Shown: positions 16,741 through 24,945 of the stretch, piece after piece
How positions within the stretch are numbered: the stretch's first letter is position 1
Layout of the letters: every line of letters begins with the position of its first letter
Assembly (NCBI GenBank): GCA_963677085.2
Contig: CAXXFH010000004.1
Span: 2,666,001 to 2,730,000 of the forward strand
Direction: 5' to 3'
Source: G963677085 sp963677085
GTDB lineage: Bacteria > Planctomycetota > Planctomycetia > Pirellulales > Thermoguttaceae
Length of the DNA stretch: 64,000 bases
Translations under genes and position numbers: made by a program
Notes under the pieces: model-generated
Told to the model about the DNA's origin: nothing
Databases searched by the model: none
The model's input: the letters and a program-made list of their open reading frames with translations, nothing else

Positions 16741-18660
16741 TTACCCATCCGTGGGCTCGGAAATACCCTGCCGGTTACGCTCCTGCCGGATAAGTTCCTC
16801 CAGCAGGCGGGCTTGCTGGCTTTCGTCCAGCTCACCTTGACGCAGGGCAGTAATCTGCCCCGGCCGCTGTTTCTCGCTCTCCTTGTGTTTCAAAACACGA
16901 ATCAGTTCGCGCAGCAAAGGTTCTGGATCGGCCTGCTGATGCCCCTTGGCCTGCGCTCCTTCGTCCAACTCGACCAACAGGCTTTTGATCGCCGGTTCAT
17001 CGAATTCGAGCATCAGCCGGTCGAATTCGGGCAGGATGCCTTCGTCGGCCAGCCGGCAACTTGTTTCATAAAGCAGTCGGCACGTCGGATGCCATAGCTG
17101 CGAGGGGTGAAGCTCCTCGCGTACAATTCCCAGGGCCTCCGGATGAAGCAGCAACACCTCGAGCAATTCCCGATAGGCCGGATCCAACGGGGGAATCTTC
17201 ATCGCGGGCCGCTCGTCGTCGGTCTCCGACGCATACGAGGGCGCTCGGGTATGCGATCGCCGCCTGAGGTCCGTTAGTCGGCGGCGCACCTCTTGCTCGT
17301 CGATGCGGAACCAGGCGGCCAACCGTTGTAGGATGCGTTCCTCGCGGAAACGATCCTCTCCGGTCGTGTCGGCCCGAAGCCGCGGTGCCCGGGCGACAAT
17401 CTCGATCAACCGTTCCAAGGCTTGCGTGGAGCCGTGGATGTCGGTTTCCAGGTTCACGTCGCGAGTGGCCACGCGGAAGGCATGGTCCAGGGCGTCGACC
17501 GTTCGCTTTTCGATCAACTCCCGGAAGGCTTCGGCGCCGTTGTTCAGGAGGAATTCGCAGGGGTCGCTGCCCTCGGGCAACGTGAGGATGCCCAGGTCGA
17601 CCTGCTGTGCGACGAACAGCCCGAGCACTTCATTGGCGCGGCGCTGGCCGGCTTCGTCGCCGTCGAGCACCAGGATAATGCGATCGGCAAAACGCTTGAG
17701 AATGCGGATGTGGCCTTCGCCCAAGGCGGTTCCCAGCACGGCCACCGCGTTTTCGAAGCCGAACTGATGGGCTACGATCACGTCGGTGTAGCCCTCCATC
17801 ACCAGGGCCGTGCGAATGCCCGAGCTAGGGTCTTTCTGCCGAATAGCGTCTTTGGCCACGTCCAGCGCGTACAGCAGGTGGCTCTTGCTGAACAGCGGCG
17901 TCTCGGGCGAGTTGACGTACTTCGCCGGGCTGGTCAGGCCGCTCTCGGGCAACACGCGGCCGCCGAGGCCCACGGGCCGACCCTGCGCGTCGCGAATGGC
18001 AAACAACACGCGACCACGGAAACGGTCGTAGTAGCTGCCGCCGTCTTGTGGCCGGGCCACGACGCCGATGGTCTCCAACACTCGGCTACGCTCGGCCGAA
18101 CCTTGCACCTTGCGCAGTGTCCAGTCGCGTTCGTTCGGGCAGAAACCCAGGTGAAATTTTTCGACGCTCTCGGGCGTGATGCCGCGTTGTTCGAGATACG
18201 CGCGGGCCGGTTCGGCCTCGGAAGCGTTGAGCAGGCAATCGTGGTACTGCTGTTCGACCCAGGCCATCGCTTGGTAGAGCGTTCGCTTGTCGGGCGGACC
18301 GCCGGGCGTGCCGGGCGACGCTCCCTGGGCGGGCCGCGGAGCCGGACGAATTTCGATGCCTGCCTGCTCGGCCAGCATTTCCAGTGCTTCGCGGAACTCG
18401 ACGCCCTCGTTCTTCATCACCCAACTAAAGACGTCGCCGCCGATGTCGCAAACCCAACACTTGAACGACTGCCGTTCGGGATTCACTTGCAGGCTGGGAC
18501 GGGAGTCGTCGTGCCAGGGGCAAAGCCCTACGTAGTTGCGCCCCTGCCGGCGAAGCTGAATCTGGCGACCCACTAGCTCGACAATGTCGACGGCCTGACG
18601 CACGCGATCTTTCGCGTCGTCCAGCGGCAATCCACTTTGCGGCGGTACGGGACTTGACAC
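16741..18660 (-). CDS. dnaG: DNA primase
   Basis: Synthesises RNA primers at the replication fork. The CHC2 zinc domain has LCPWHDD (Cys ~47, His ~50) and FKCWVC (Cys ~68 and ~71). The catalytic core begins YLEQRGITPESVEKFHLGFC. The TOPRIM domain has MEGYTDVIVAHQFG and LVLDGDEAGQRRANE, the metal-binding acidic residues. The C-terminal ~200 residues are the DnaB-interaction region, with LLEVLLLHPEALGIVREEL. A frame open back to 18906 gives 721 residues, but GTG at 18660 is preceded by AGGAG six bases upstream and yields 639 residues, the usual DnaG size, so that start is used. It lies upstream of rpoD on the same strand. Confidence 0.96.
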   Translation of the reverse strand: MSSPVPPQSGLPLDDAKDRVRQAVDIVELVGRQIQLRRQGRNYVGLCPWHDDSRPSLQVNPERQSFKCWVCDIGGDVFSWVMKNEGVEFREALEMLAEQAGIEIRPAPRPAQGASPGTPGGPPDKRTLYQAMAWVEQQYHDCLLNASEAEPARAYLEQRGITPESVEKFHLGFCPNERDWTLRKVQGSAERSRVLETIGVVARPQDGGSYYDRFRGRVLFAIRDAQGRPVGLGGRVLPESGLTSPAKYVNSPETPLFSKSHLLYALDVAKDAIRQKDPSSGIRTALVMEGYTDVIVAHQFGFENAVAVLGTALGEGHIRILKRFADRIILVLDGDEAGQRRANEVLGLFVAQQVDLGILTLPEGSDPCEFLLNNGAEAFRELIEKRTVDALDHAFRVATRDVNLETDIHGSTQALERLIEIVARAPRLRADTTGEDRFREERILQRLAAWFRIDEQEVRRRLTDLRRRSHTRAPSYASETDDERPAMKIPPLDPAYRELLEVLLLHPEALGIVREELHPSQLWHPTCRLLYETSCRLADEGILPEFDRLMLEFDEPAIKSLLVELDEGAQAKGHQQADPEPLLRELIRVLKHKESEKQRPGQITALRQGELDESQQARLLEELIRQERNRQGISEPTDG

Positions 18661-19039
18661 CGTCAGCTCCTGTCGTGTATATGCCACGCCGCGTGATCGC
18701 GACGTCCGCTTCCGCGCACGACGCAACCCTCGATGTGACGAAGCCGACAACATTGAATTCAGGCTTTGGGAGGCCATGCCTGCGAATTCCATTTCGCATC
18801 CAGAAGCCAGATCGACAATTCCATTTGCCGTAGGTCTGCCCGAAAGACGGGAGAGACTGGGGATGGTGGCGATGGCACAAAAGAATGCGGGAAAGGGCCA
18901 ACGCAACCGGGACCAACGCTATCGAGATCCCCCAGCGGCGTTGCGGATTATAGCCCCATCGCCCATTTCGGTCAACTTCGTCTGACGAGGCCGAGGTTCG
19001 TCGGTGCTAGCAGTCTCTCCGTGGCGAGATCTGTCTCGC

Positions 19040-20236
19040 TTATCTTCGCAACTGCTCCATCTGTACGGGACGTTCGACCACATCCACCTCCTTGGTGACC
19101 TCCGCGCCGTTTCGAATCAGCACGACCTTGGCTGTCGAACCGATCTTGGTGCTGGCTACGGCCAGACCCAGTTCGCCAGGATCGGTGATTTTTTCGCCGT
19201 TCCATTCCACGATCACATCGCCCGGCTCGATACCGGCATCGGCGGCGGGCGAGTTGGGAAACACGCCGGCGACCAGGGCACCATCGGTGGTGTCCAGCCC
19301 GAATCGCTCGATCAGCCGGTCGTCGAGCGTTTGTAGCGACACGCCCAGCCAACCTCGGGCCACCTTACCCGTGGTCTTCAGACGCTCGTACACTTCGTGG
19401 GCCAGATCGCTGGGAATGGCGAAACTGATTCCTTGATAGGCGTGACCGACGATGGCCGTATTGATTCCCACGACTTCGCCCTTGAGATTCACGAGCGGTC
19501 CACCGCTGTTGCCCGGGTTCACGGCGGCGTCGGTTTGCAGGAAGTCCTGATAGTCGAGGTTTTCGACGATCCGCCGCCGTCCTTTGGCGCTGACGATTCC
19601 GGCCGTTACCGTGCTTGCCAAGCCAAAGGGGCTGCCGATGGCCAGAACAGGATCGCCCACGTCGAGCTTGTCGCTGTCGCCCCACGGGGCAGCGATCAGG
19701 GCCCCCGCGTCGATCTTCAGCACGGCCACATCGCTCAACGGGTCGGCACCCATCACCTCGACATCGCGGATCGTGCGGCCGTCGCTGAGTTCTACCACCA
19801 CCTCAGTGGCGTTTTCGATTACGTGGAAGTTGGTGATCACGTAGCCGCTGGCGTCGACTATTACTCCCGAGCCCTGACCTTGGGAACGATAACGCGGGAT
19901 CCGGCCGAAGAGAAACGATAGCTCGTCGCCCTTGCCGTCGTCGACCACGCGGGTGGTCTTCACTCCCACCACGCTCGGTTCCAGGGCCTTGGCCACCAGG
20001 CTGAAAGTGCTGGCGCCGTCGGGCAAATCGGCCAATTTCGTCCGCGCGACCTCAGCCTCCGCCCGAAGCCGTCCCCGAGTGATCGAATATTGCACCTGCT
20101 CCGCCAGATAGGGGGCAACCACCGCAATCACCAAAATGGCAAAAATCCACAACAAGCGGTGCAGCCGCGGTTGATAGACCACGGGAGGACTGGGGGGAAA
20201 ATCGGTGGTAGTGGGGGGAGGGGTGTCGTTTTCCAT
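19040..20236 (-). CDS. HtrA/DegP-like membrane-anchored serine protease with one PDZ domain
   Basis: Envelope protein-quality-control protease (S1C family). From the chosen ATG at 20236 it has 398 residues: a Pro/Thr-rich cytoplasmic tail, a membrane segment at ~27-43 (LLWIFAILVIAVVAPYL), a trypsin-like domain and a C-terminal PDZ domain (RGWLGVSLQTL, AGIEPGDVIVEWNGEKI). The catalytic triad is visible: His ~138 (TNFHVIE), Asp ~169 (DPLSDVAVL) and Ser ~244 (NPGNSGGP). It resembles DegS/HtrA with a single PDZ rather than DegP with two. The frame extends to 20317, but that stretch has no protease character. It is divergent from the GspF-like gene across ~220 bp that must hold both promoters. Confidence 0.92.
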   Translation of the reverse strand: MENDTPPPTTTDFPPSPPVVYQPRLHRLLWIFAILVIAVVAPYLAEQVQYSITRGRLRAEAEVARTKLADLPDGASTFSLVAKALEPSVVGVKTTRVVDDGKGDELSFLFGRIPRYRSQGQGSGVIVDASGYVITNFHVIENATEVVVELSDGRTIRDVEVMGADPLSDVAVLKIDAGALIAAPWGDSDKLDVGDPVLAIGSPFGLASTVTAGIVSAKGRRRIVENLDYQDFLQTDAAVNPGNSGGPLVNLKGEVVGINTAIVGHAYQGISFAIPSDLAHEVYERLKTTGKVARGWLGVSLQTLDDRLIERFGLDTTDGALVAGVFPNSPAADAGIEPGDVIVEWNGEKITDPGELGLAVASTKIGSTAKVVLIRNGAEVTKEVDVVERPVQMEQLRR

Positions 20237-20458
20237 GGACAGCAACCGGGAACTCGAAACTATATATGGGTAGCAGCACTTGCCAAAAAGCCGCGACCGG
20301 TGGTCGCGTGACGCCACGCAATCTGCTCCGAGGTATTATAAGGCGACCGCCATCCGCCTGACACCCAACCACTGCCCTGCTGGCCGTTGCCGACACGACT
20401 CGTCGTCGCACCATCGCGGGGGCTTACCGAGTACCGATCCACCGGGTATCCTGCCGAC

Positions 20459-21502
20459 ATGTTCTTCTCCGCTCGCATTGCCTTGAAACCGCTGGCCGAT
20501 CTTTGCCACCGTCTGGCTATTTCCCTGGAGGCGGGGGTCGACATTCGTACGGTCTGCACTCGCGAGGCCAACCACGCTCGGGGGTTCGCCGCGCGGCGAC
20601 ATTGGACGGCAATCCGCCAGGCGGTCGAGCAGGGCGACAGTCTGGCTGCGGCATTCGATCGAACCGACGACTATTTTCCTGAGGTTTTCCGCGAGCTGGC
20701 CGCCGTGGGCGAGCAGACCGGCCATCAGCCGAAGGTTTTCGCCCAACTGGCCGACCACTATCAGCACCAACTCCAACTGCGACGGGTCTTCCTGGCTGCC
20801 ATCACGTGGCCGATGATCCAACTGGCCCTGGCCCTGGCGGTCGTCGGCTTCTTGATCTGGATCGTGGGCTTCATCGGTCAGTCGACCGGCACAACCATCG
20901 ACCTGTTAGGCTTGGGATTGGTTGGCAACGATGGGTTGGCAACCTACCTCTTGTGGCTAGGGATCATTGCCGGCGTTGTTGCGTTTGTGGTCAGGGCAAT
21001 ACGGCGCGGGGTACTTTGGACGCGGCCCATTCAACGGGCCGTTCTGCTTGCGCCCATGCTGGGCGGGGCGGTGAGGACAATGGCCCTCGCCCGAGTGGCC
21101 TGGGCGATGCACCTGACGATCGGCGCCGGCATGGAAATTCGCCGCGCGTTGAATATCAGTATTCGCAGCGCACGAAACGCCCATTTTGTCGAACGGGCCG
21201 AAGCGATCGATGCCCAGATTGCCCAGGGCCAGTCGATCTACGATGCGTTCGTCCACGCCGGCGGGTTTCCGATCGACTTTCTTGATGCGTTGGCCGTGGG
21301 CGAGCAGAGCGGCAAGCTCGACGAGTCGATGGCCCGACTCTCGGAGCAGTATCAGCAGCAAGCCCGGGCTGCGCTGGCCACGTTGACTGTGTTGGCCGGT
21401 TTTGCCGTGTGGGGGATGGTGGCGCTGTTGATTATCGCCCTGATTCTGCGGATTTTCAGCTTCTACCTGGGCGCGATCAACGACGCCATGAAACCGCTTT
21501 GA
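20459..21502 (+). CDS. Type II secretion/type IV pilus inner-membrane protein F (GspF/PilC-like)
   Basis: Inner-membrane platform protein of type II secretion or type IV pilus systems. The 347 residues carry two T2SSF domains. The first (residues ~5-130) has LADLCHRLAISLEAGVDI and GDSLAAAF...FRELAAVGEQTGH. The second (~205-330) has VAWAMHLTIGAGMEIRRALN, AQGQSIYDAFVHAG and LDALAVGEQSGKLDESMARL. Three hydrophobic segments fit the family (after the first domain, mid-protein, and a C-terminal VWGMVALLIIALILRIF). The ATG at 20459 starts directly on the conserved domain; the longer frame from 20387 overlaps the divergent promoter region. No other secretion or pilus gene is nearby, so it is an orphan. 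Confidence 0.88.
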   Translation: MFFSARIALKPLADLCHRLAISLEAGVDIRTVCTREANHARGFAARRHWTAIRQAVEQGDSLAAAFDRTDDYFPEVFRELAAVGEQTGHQPKVFAQLADHYQHQLQLRRVFLAAITWPMIQLALALAVVGFLIWIVGFIGQSTGTTIDLLGLGLVGNDGLATYLLWLGIIAGVVAFVVRAIRRGVLWTRPIQRAVLLAPMLGGAVRTMALARVAWAMHLTIGAGMEIRRALNISIRSARNAHFVERAEAIDAQIAQGQSIYDAFVHAGGFPIDFLDALAVGEQSGKLDESMARLSEQYQQQARAALATLTVLAGFAVWGMVALLIIALILRIFSFYLGAINDAMKPL

Positions 21503-21559
21503 GCGCGTGCTAGGCGGCCAAAGTCCACTGTTGTCCCTGCCGATATTAACCTAGAATTG

Positions 21560-21738
21560 CCTTCTATCTGGTTCCCACGCTTTGCGTGGGAACCCAAGGC
21601 GGGACGCTTTGCGTCCTTGGAGTGTGAGTGGACTCGGCCCTTGGCAGTTCTCGACGCGAAGCGTCGGGACGTGCGTTCCCACGCGAAGCGTGGAAACGAG
21701 GGGCAGGTGCGAAGCGTGGGAACGAGAGAAACCGTCAT
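21560..21738. repeat. Compound palindromic repeat cluster (GTTCCCACGC family)
   Basis: Several hairpins follow one another: GTTCCCACGC-TTT-GCGTGGGAAC (21572-21594), GGACGC-TTT-GCGTCC, CGACGC-GAA-GCGTCG and GTTCCCACGC-GAA-GCGTGG. The same modules recur at 22767-22800, 39583-39690, 41152-41184, 47818-47972, 48866-48920 and 49445-49510. The cluster lies between gspF-like and the epimerase gene and contains no gene. Confidence 0.8.
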
Positions 21739-21776
21739 ACTCATTCACCTAAAACCAGAGACTTCCGAGATCAGCC

Positions 21777-22718
21777 ATGCCAAACTTCCTCGTCACTGGT
21801 GGAGCGGGATTTATTGGGTCACATATTGCCGAGGCGCTGGTCGCCCGGGGTGATCGAGTCCGCGTGCTCGATAACCTCAGCACGGGCCACCTCTCCAACA
21901 TGGACGGTTTCCGCGACAAGATCGAATTCATCGAAGGCGACCTGACCGACGCCGAGGCGGTTCGCGACGCCGTCGAGGAGATCGACTACATCTACCATCA
22001 GGCTGCGTTGGCTTCGGTGCCTCGCAGCGTGGAACGGCCGTTGGACACCCATGCGGCTTGTGTCACGGGCTCGGTGATGCTGTTGGACGCCGCGCGTCGG
22101 GCCGGGGTGAAGCGGTTGATCTACGCCGCTTCGAGCAGTGCCTACGGCGATCAGCCCACCAGCAGCAAACGCGAAGCCGACCTGCCCTCACCGATCTCGC
22201 CCTACGGGGCTGCCAAGCTGGCCGTGGAGTATTACCTGCAAGCGTTTACCGCTACCTACGGCTTCGAGACCGTAGCCATCCGTTACTTCAACGTCTTCGG
22301 TCCCCGGCAAGACCCCGACAGCCCCTACTCGGCCGTGATCCCGCTGTTCATCACGGCGATGCTCGCCGGGCAGCAGCCGGTCGTTTACGGCGACGGCCTT
22401 CAATCGCGCGATTTCACCTACGTGGCCAACGTCGTGCATGCCAACCTACTGGCGGCCGAGGCCAAGGGCGTGGCCGGGCGAATGTTCAACGTGGCCAACG
22501 GCAAGACGACCGACCTGTTGACGTTAATCGCCATGCTCAACCGCTTCTTAGGCACCGACGTGAAGCCGCGACACGATCCACCTCGGGTGGGCGACGTCCG
22601 CGAGAGCCTGGCCGACATCACGCAAGCCCGGCAGATGCTCGGCTACGAGCCACAGGTCGACTTCGAAGAAGGCCTGAGCCGCTCGATCGACTACTACCGC
22701 TCGATCGTGGAGGGTTGA
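21777..22718 (+). CDS. NAD-dependent sugar-nucleotide epimerase/dehydratase (extended SDR)
   Basis: A 313-residue extended short-chain dehydrogenase acting on a nucleotide sugar. The Rossmann motif is GGAGFIGSHIAEAL (residues ~8-21), with LDNLSTG after the second strand. The catalytic SSSAYG and YGAAK motifs are at about residues 122 and 146. RYFNVFGPRQDPDSPYSAVI is the substrate-loop signature typical of UDP-glucose/UDP-GlcNAc 4-epimerases of the WbpP/Gne type, and RDFTYVANVVHANLLA is characteristic too. The exact sugar cannot be fixed from sequence. It probably supplies a precursor for surface polysaccharide, but no glycosyltransferase is adjacent. Confidence 0.92.
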   Translation: MPNFLVTGGAGFIGSHIAEALVARGDRVRVLDNLSTGHLSNMDGFRDKIEFIEGDLTDAEAVRDAVEEIDYIYHQAALASVPRSVERPLDTHAACVTGSVMLLDAARRAGVKRLIYAASSSAYGDQPTSSKREADLPSPISPYGAAKLAVEYYLQAFTATYGFETVAIRYFNVFGPRQDPDSPYSAVIPLFITAMLAGQQPVVYGDGLQSRDFTYVANVVHANLLAAEAKGVAGRMFNVANGKTTDLLTLIAMLNRFLGTDVKPRHDPPRVGDVRESLADITQARQMLGYEPQVDFEEGLSRSIDYYRSIVEG

Positions 22719-22766
22719 GCAGCCCGTTGCTGTCCTTGCTTGCCGCCTCCGATACAATAGCATTGT

Positions 22767-22800
22767 TCTCGTTCCCACGCTTCCGCGTGGGAACGAGAGA
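22767..22800. repeat. Single GTTCCCACGC palindrome
   Basis: CTCGTTCCCACGC-TTCC-GCGTGGGAACGAG is a perfect 13-bp stem between the epimerase and the following reading frame, the same family as the cluster at 21560. It may also act as a terminator for the epimerase gene, although no U-tract follows. Confidence 0.8.
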
Positions 22801-22845
22801 ATTGAGGGCGTAGCCGTAGAACTCGACGCGAAACGGCAGTAACGG

Positions 22846-24213
22846 ATGACGTCGCCTCGGAACAGGCCGAGCGGTCGCGGTGGACACTATCGGCTGGTAG
22901 TGTTAGGCGCAGGTGCCGAGGCGCTGGCTGCCGCACAGACTGCCGCAGAGCGGGATGTTCGTGTAGCCGTGGTTGTGCCCGAGATCGACCGGCCACGGGC
23001 GCCGCAAACGCTGTTGGGCGATAAGATTCGCGAGATCCAGCGTCAAACGGGCCTGGATGTCGACGTCCACATTGCTCCCGACTGGGGCATCGATGTCTTC
23101 CGAGGTCAGCCCTGGTTTTCTCGCTACCGGAGTTTGGCCGTCGGTCGCGTGGAACTGACTTACCGCAGTGTGCTTGTGGCCACCGGCTGGCGGCGCACGT
23201 CGTTCGGCGAGCGCGTCTCGCAAGCCGAACTCTGCCTGCGACCGGAAACGGCCACCGAAATGACTGAACTGCCCAAACGTCTGGCCGTCGTCGGCGACGG
23301 TGCGGAAGCCTGTATTTGGGCACAGGCGATGAGCCGGCTGGGTAGCCAGGTCGACTGGTTCACAACGACCGACGACCTTCTGTCAGGCGAAGACGCGGAG
23401 GCGGTCGCCCGAGTTGGCGCCCGGCTGCGCGACCAGGGCGTAAAACGCCACGTCGGGTGGGGTCGTTTGCACGTCGATCGTACCGGCCGGCTACTGGGGG
23501 TGGTGGTCGAACACCCAAATAACAGCGAACATCTGTCCAACAACGAAAAACCAGACAACGGCGAACGTACCAGCCACAAGGAAAAGCTGCTGGTCGACGC
23601 CATACTGCTTTGCGAGCCGCGCGTGCCGAATCTCGGCGGCTTAGCTCTACCGACGGCCGCTGTGCGCTCCACGCCCGAGGGCATCGAGGTCGACGAACAC
23701 CTGGCAACCACGGGCACCCGGGTTTTTGCCGCCGGCGCGGCTTGCGGCATTGTCTGGCAGCAGCCGGAAGCGGCACTGGCCACCGCGAGATTGGCCACGC
23801 ACAACGCCTTATGCCGAATTGCCTGGCGGCGACGTTCCTTGGATAACCTAGTTGTGCCGCGGACGACTCCGACCGATCCGCTCATCATACGAATAGGGCC
23901 TTTACCTGGCACGCCCACACGAAAACGCCGCCTCGAAAAACAGGGCGACGACGTCGAGGAAGTTGCCTTCGACGTGGCCGAATGTGAGTCGTCATCAAGT
24001 GGCGAGACGCACGAAGGTTTTGTGAAGCTGCACATCTCGCGCCGCTCAGGTCGGCTGTGCGAGGCAACCTTGGTCGGACATGCCGCCGAACAGTTCGCCG
24101 CACTACTGACGCTGGCCATGACGCACCACGTGCCAATGGGGAAGTTGGCTGATTTGCCCCTATGTGCCGCAAGTAGCACGACACGACTGATCGAAGCCAT
24201 TCGACGTGGTTAA
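22846..24213 (+). CDS. Degenerate flavin-dependent disulfide reductase-like protein without redox cysteines
   Basis: A 455-residue protein with the layout of dihydrolipoamide dehydrogenase/mercuric reductase enzymes: N-terminal nucleotide-binding strand (YRLVVLGAGAEALAAAQ), second Rossmann motif (KRLAVVGDGAEACIWAQAM, ~residue 145), the FAD motif equivalent GTRVFAAGAACG (~290) and a dimerisation-like C-terminus (VKLHISRRSGRLCEATLVGH). The CxxxxC pair expected near residue 45 is absent, and both glycine motifs lack the third glycine (GAGAEA, GDGAEA). It is probably not an active disulfide reductase; flavin or NAD binding is uncertain. Its stop codon overlaps the left inverted repeat of the RAYT element, so its 3' end may have been altered. 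Confidence 0.75.
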   Translation: MTSPRNRPSGRGGHYRLVVLGAGAEALAAAQTAAERDVRVAVVVPEIDRPRAPQTLLGDKIREIQRQTGLDVDVHIAPDWGIDVFRGQPWFSRYRSLAVGRVELTYRSVLVATGWRRTSFGERVSQAELCLRPETATEMTELPKRLAVVGDGAEACIWAQAMSRLGSQVDWFTTTDDLLSGEDAEAVARVGARLRDQGVKRHVGWGRLHVDRTGRLLGVVVEHPNNSEHLSNNEKPDNGERTSHKEKLLVDAILLCEPRVPNLGGLALPTAAVRSTPEGIEVDEHLATTGTRVFAAGAACGIVWQQPEAALATARLATHNALCRIAWRRRSLDNLVVPRTTPTDPLIIRIGPLPGTPTRKRRLEKQGDDVEEVAFDVAECESSSSGETHEGFVKLHISRRSGRLCEATLVGHAAEQFAALLTLAMTHHVPMGKLADLPLCAASSTTRLIEAIRRG

Positions 24214-24261
24214 CGGGTAGCCCCGATAGCTCTGCTATCGGGGTGCCGAAGGCACAAGAGG
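24211..24261. repeat. Left inverted repeat of the RAYT element
   Basis: It begins TAACGGGTAGCCCCGATAGC and ends GGCACAAGAGG. It holds an internal hairpin CCCCGATAGC-TCT-GCTATCGGGG preceded by GTAG. The segment is the reverse complement, with few mismatches, of 24846-24897. GTAG or GTGG before a hairpin is the known RAYT recognition pattern. Confidence 0.85.
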
Positions 24262-24328
24262 ACCACCGGGGGGCATATCGCCATCCGCCCACTTGACGCC
24301 ACGCCCAACGTCGGGCATCCTCTTGTGC

Positions 24329-24841
24329 ATGAACAAACGAACGATTCATGACGACGAGTTGCACGCCCACTTCGTCACATTCTCGTGCTACCGTCGCCGC
24401 CGTTTGCTTGACCCCGATCGCGCAAAACGGGTGGTACTGGGCGTGTTCAATTCGCAGTTGACCGGCCGCAAGGCGTCGTGCGTTGGTTTCGTGGTCATGC
24501 CCGACCACGTTCACGCCATTGTTTGGTTTCCGATGCCGGGCCAGTTGAGTGTGTTCCTGCAACAATGGAAGCGACTCAGTTCCTACCACATTGGCCAACT
24601 TGTTTGTAGCAAGTTCGTTCATTATGCCGAGAAGATCGGCGATGACGACCCGTTTTGGCAACCGAAGTATCACGGATTCAACTTGTACAGCGAGGAGAAG
24701 GTTCGCGAGAAGCTGACGTACATGCACGAGAACCCCGTCCGCGCGGGCTTGGTGGCACAGCCATGCGATTGGGCGTTCAGTTCAGCACGTTACTGGCAGC
24801 AGCGGCGAAGCGTGGGCGTGCCGATTCGGTGGATCGCATGA
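24329..24841 (+). CDS. rayT: REP-associated tyrosine transposase (RAYT, Y1 HUH family)
   Basis: A single-strand HUH transposase of the Y1_Tnp family, which acts on REP palindromes. It has 170 residues from ATG 24329. The start of the domain is HFVTFSCYRRRRLLD (~14). The metal-binding HUH motif is MPDHVHAIVW (His ~60 and ~62). The helix carrying the catalytic tyrosine is EEKVREKLTYMHENPVRAGL (~130). The end is the typical WAFSSARYW. The gene sits between ~50-bp inverted repeats holding GTAG-flanked hairpins, the expected target structure. The frame is open further upstream to 24293, but conserved sequence starts only after 24329. No Shine-Dalgarno sequence is visible. The frame is intact, so the protein is probably functional. 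Confidence 0.9.
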   Translation: MNKRTIHDDELHAHFVTFSCYRRRRLLDPDRAKRVVLGVFNSQLTGRKASCVGFVVMPDHVHAIVWFPMPGQLSVFLQQWKRLSSYHIGQLVCSKFVHYAEKIGDDDPFWQPKYHGFNLYSEEKVREKLTYMHENPVRAGLVAQPCDWAFSSARYWQQRRSVGVPIRWIA

Positions 24842-24845
24842 TGGG

Positions 24846-24897
24846 CCTCTTGTGCCTGACGGCACCCCGATAGCGGAGCTATCGGGGCTACCCGTTA
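24846..24897. repeat. Right inverted repeat of the RAYT element
   Basis: It begins CCTCTTGTGCC and ends TATCGGGGCTACCCGTTA, mirroring 24211-24261, with the hairpin CCCCGATAGC-GGA-GCTATCGGGG. It starts 4 bases after the RAYT stop. A partial echo (GGGGGCTACCCGC) follows at about 24902-24912, suggesting tandem REP copies. Confidence 0.85.
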
Positions 24898-24945
24898 GTT
24901 CGGGGGCTACCCGCTTTCCGCTCTCAGCTTTCCGCTTTTTCCCAA

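Noticed and set aside
18661..18906. N-terminal extension of DNA primase
   Set aside because: Open frame only. GTG 18660 with AGGAG at good spacing and the normal protein length support the shorter form.
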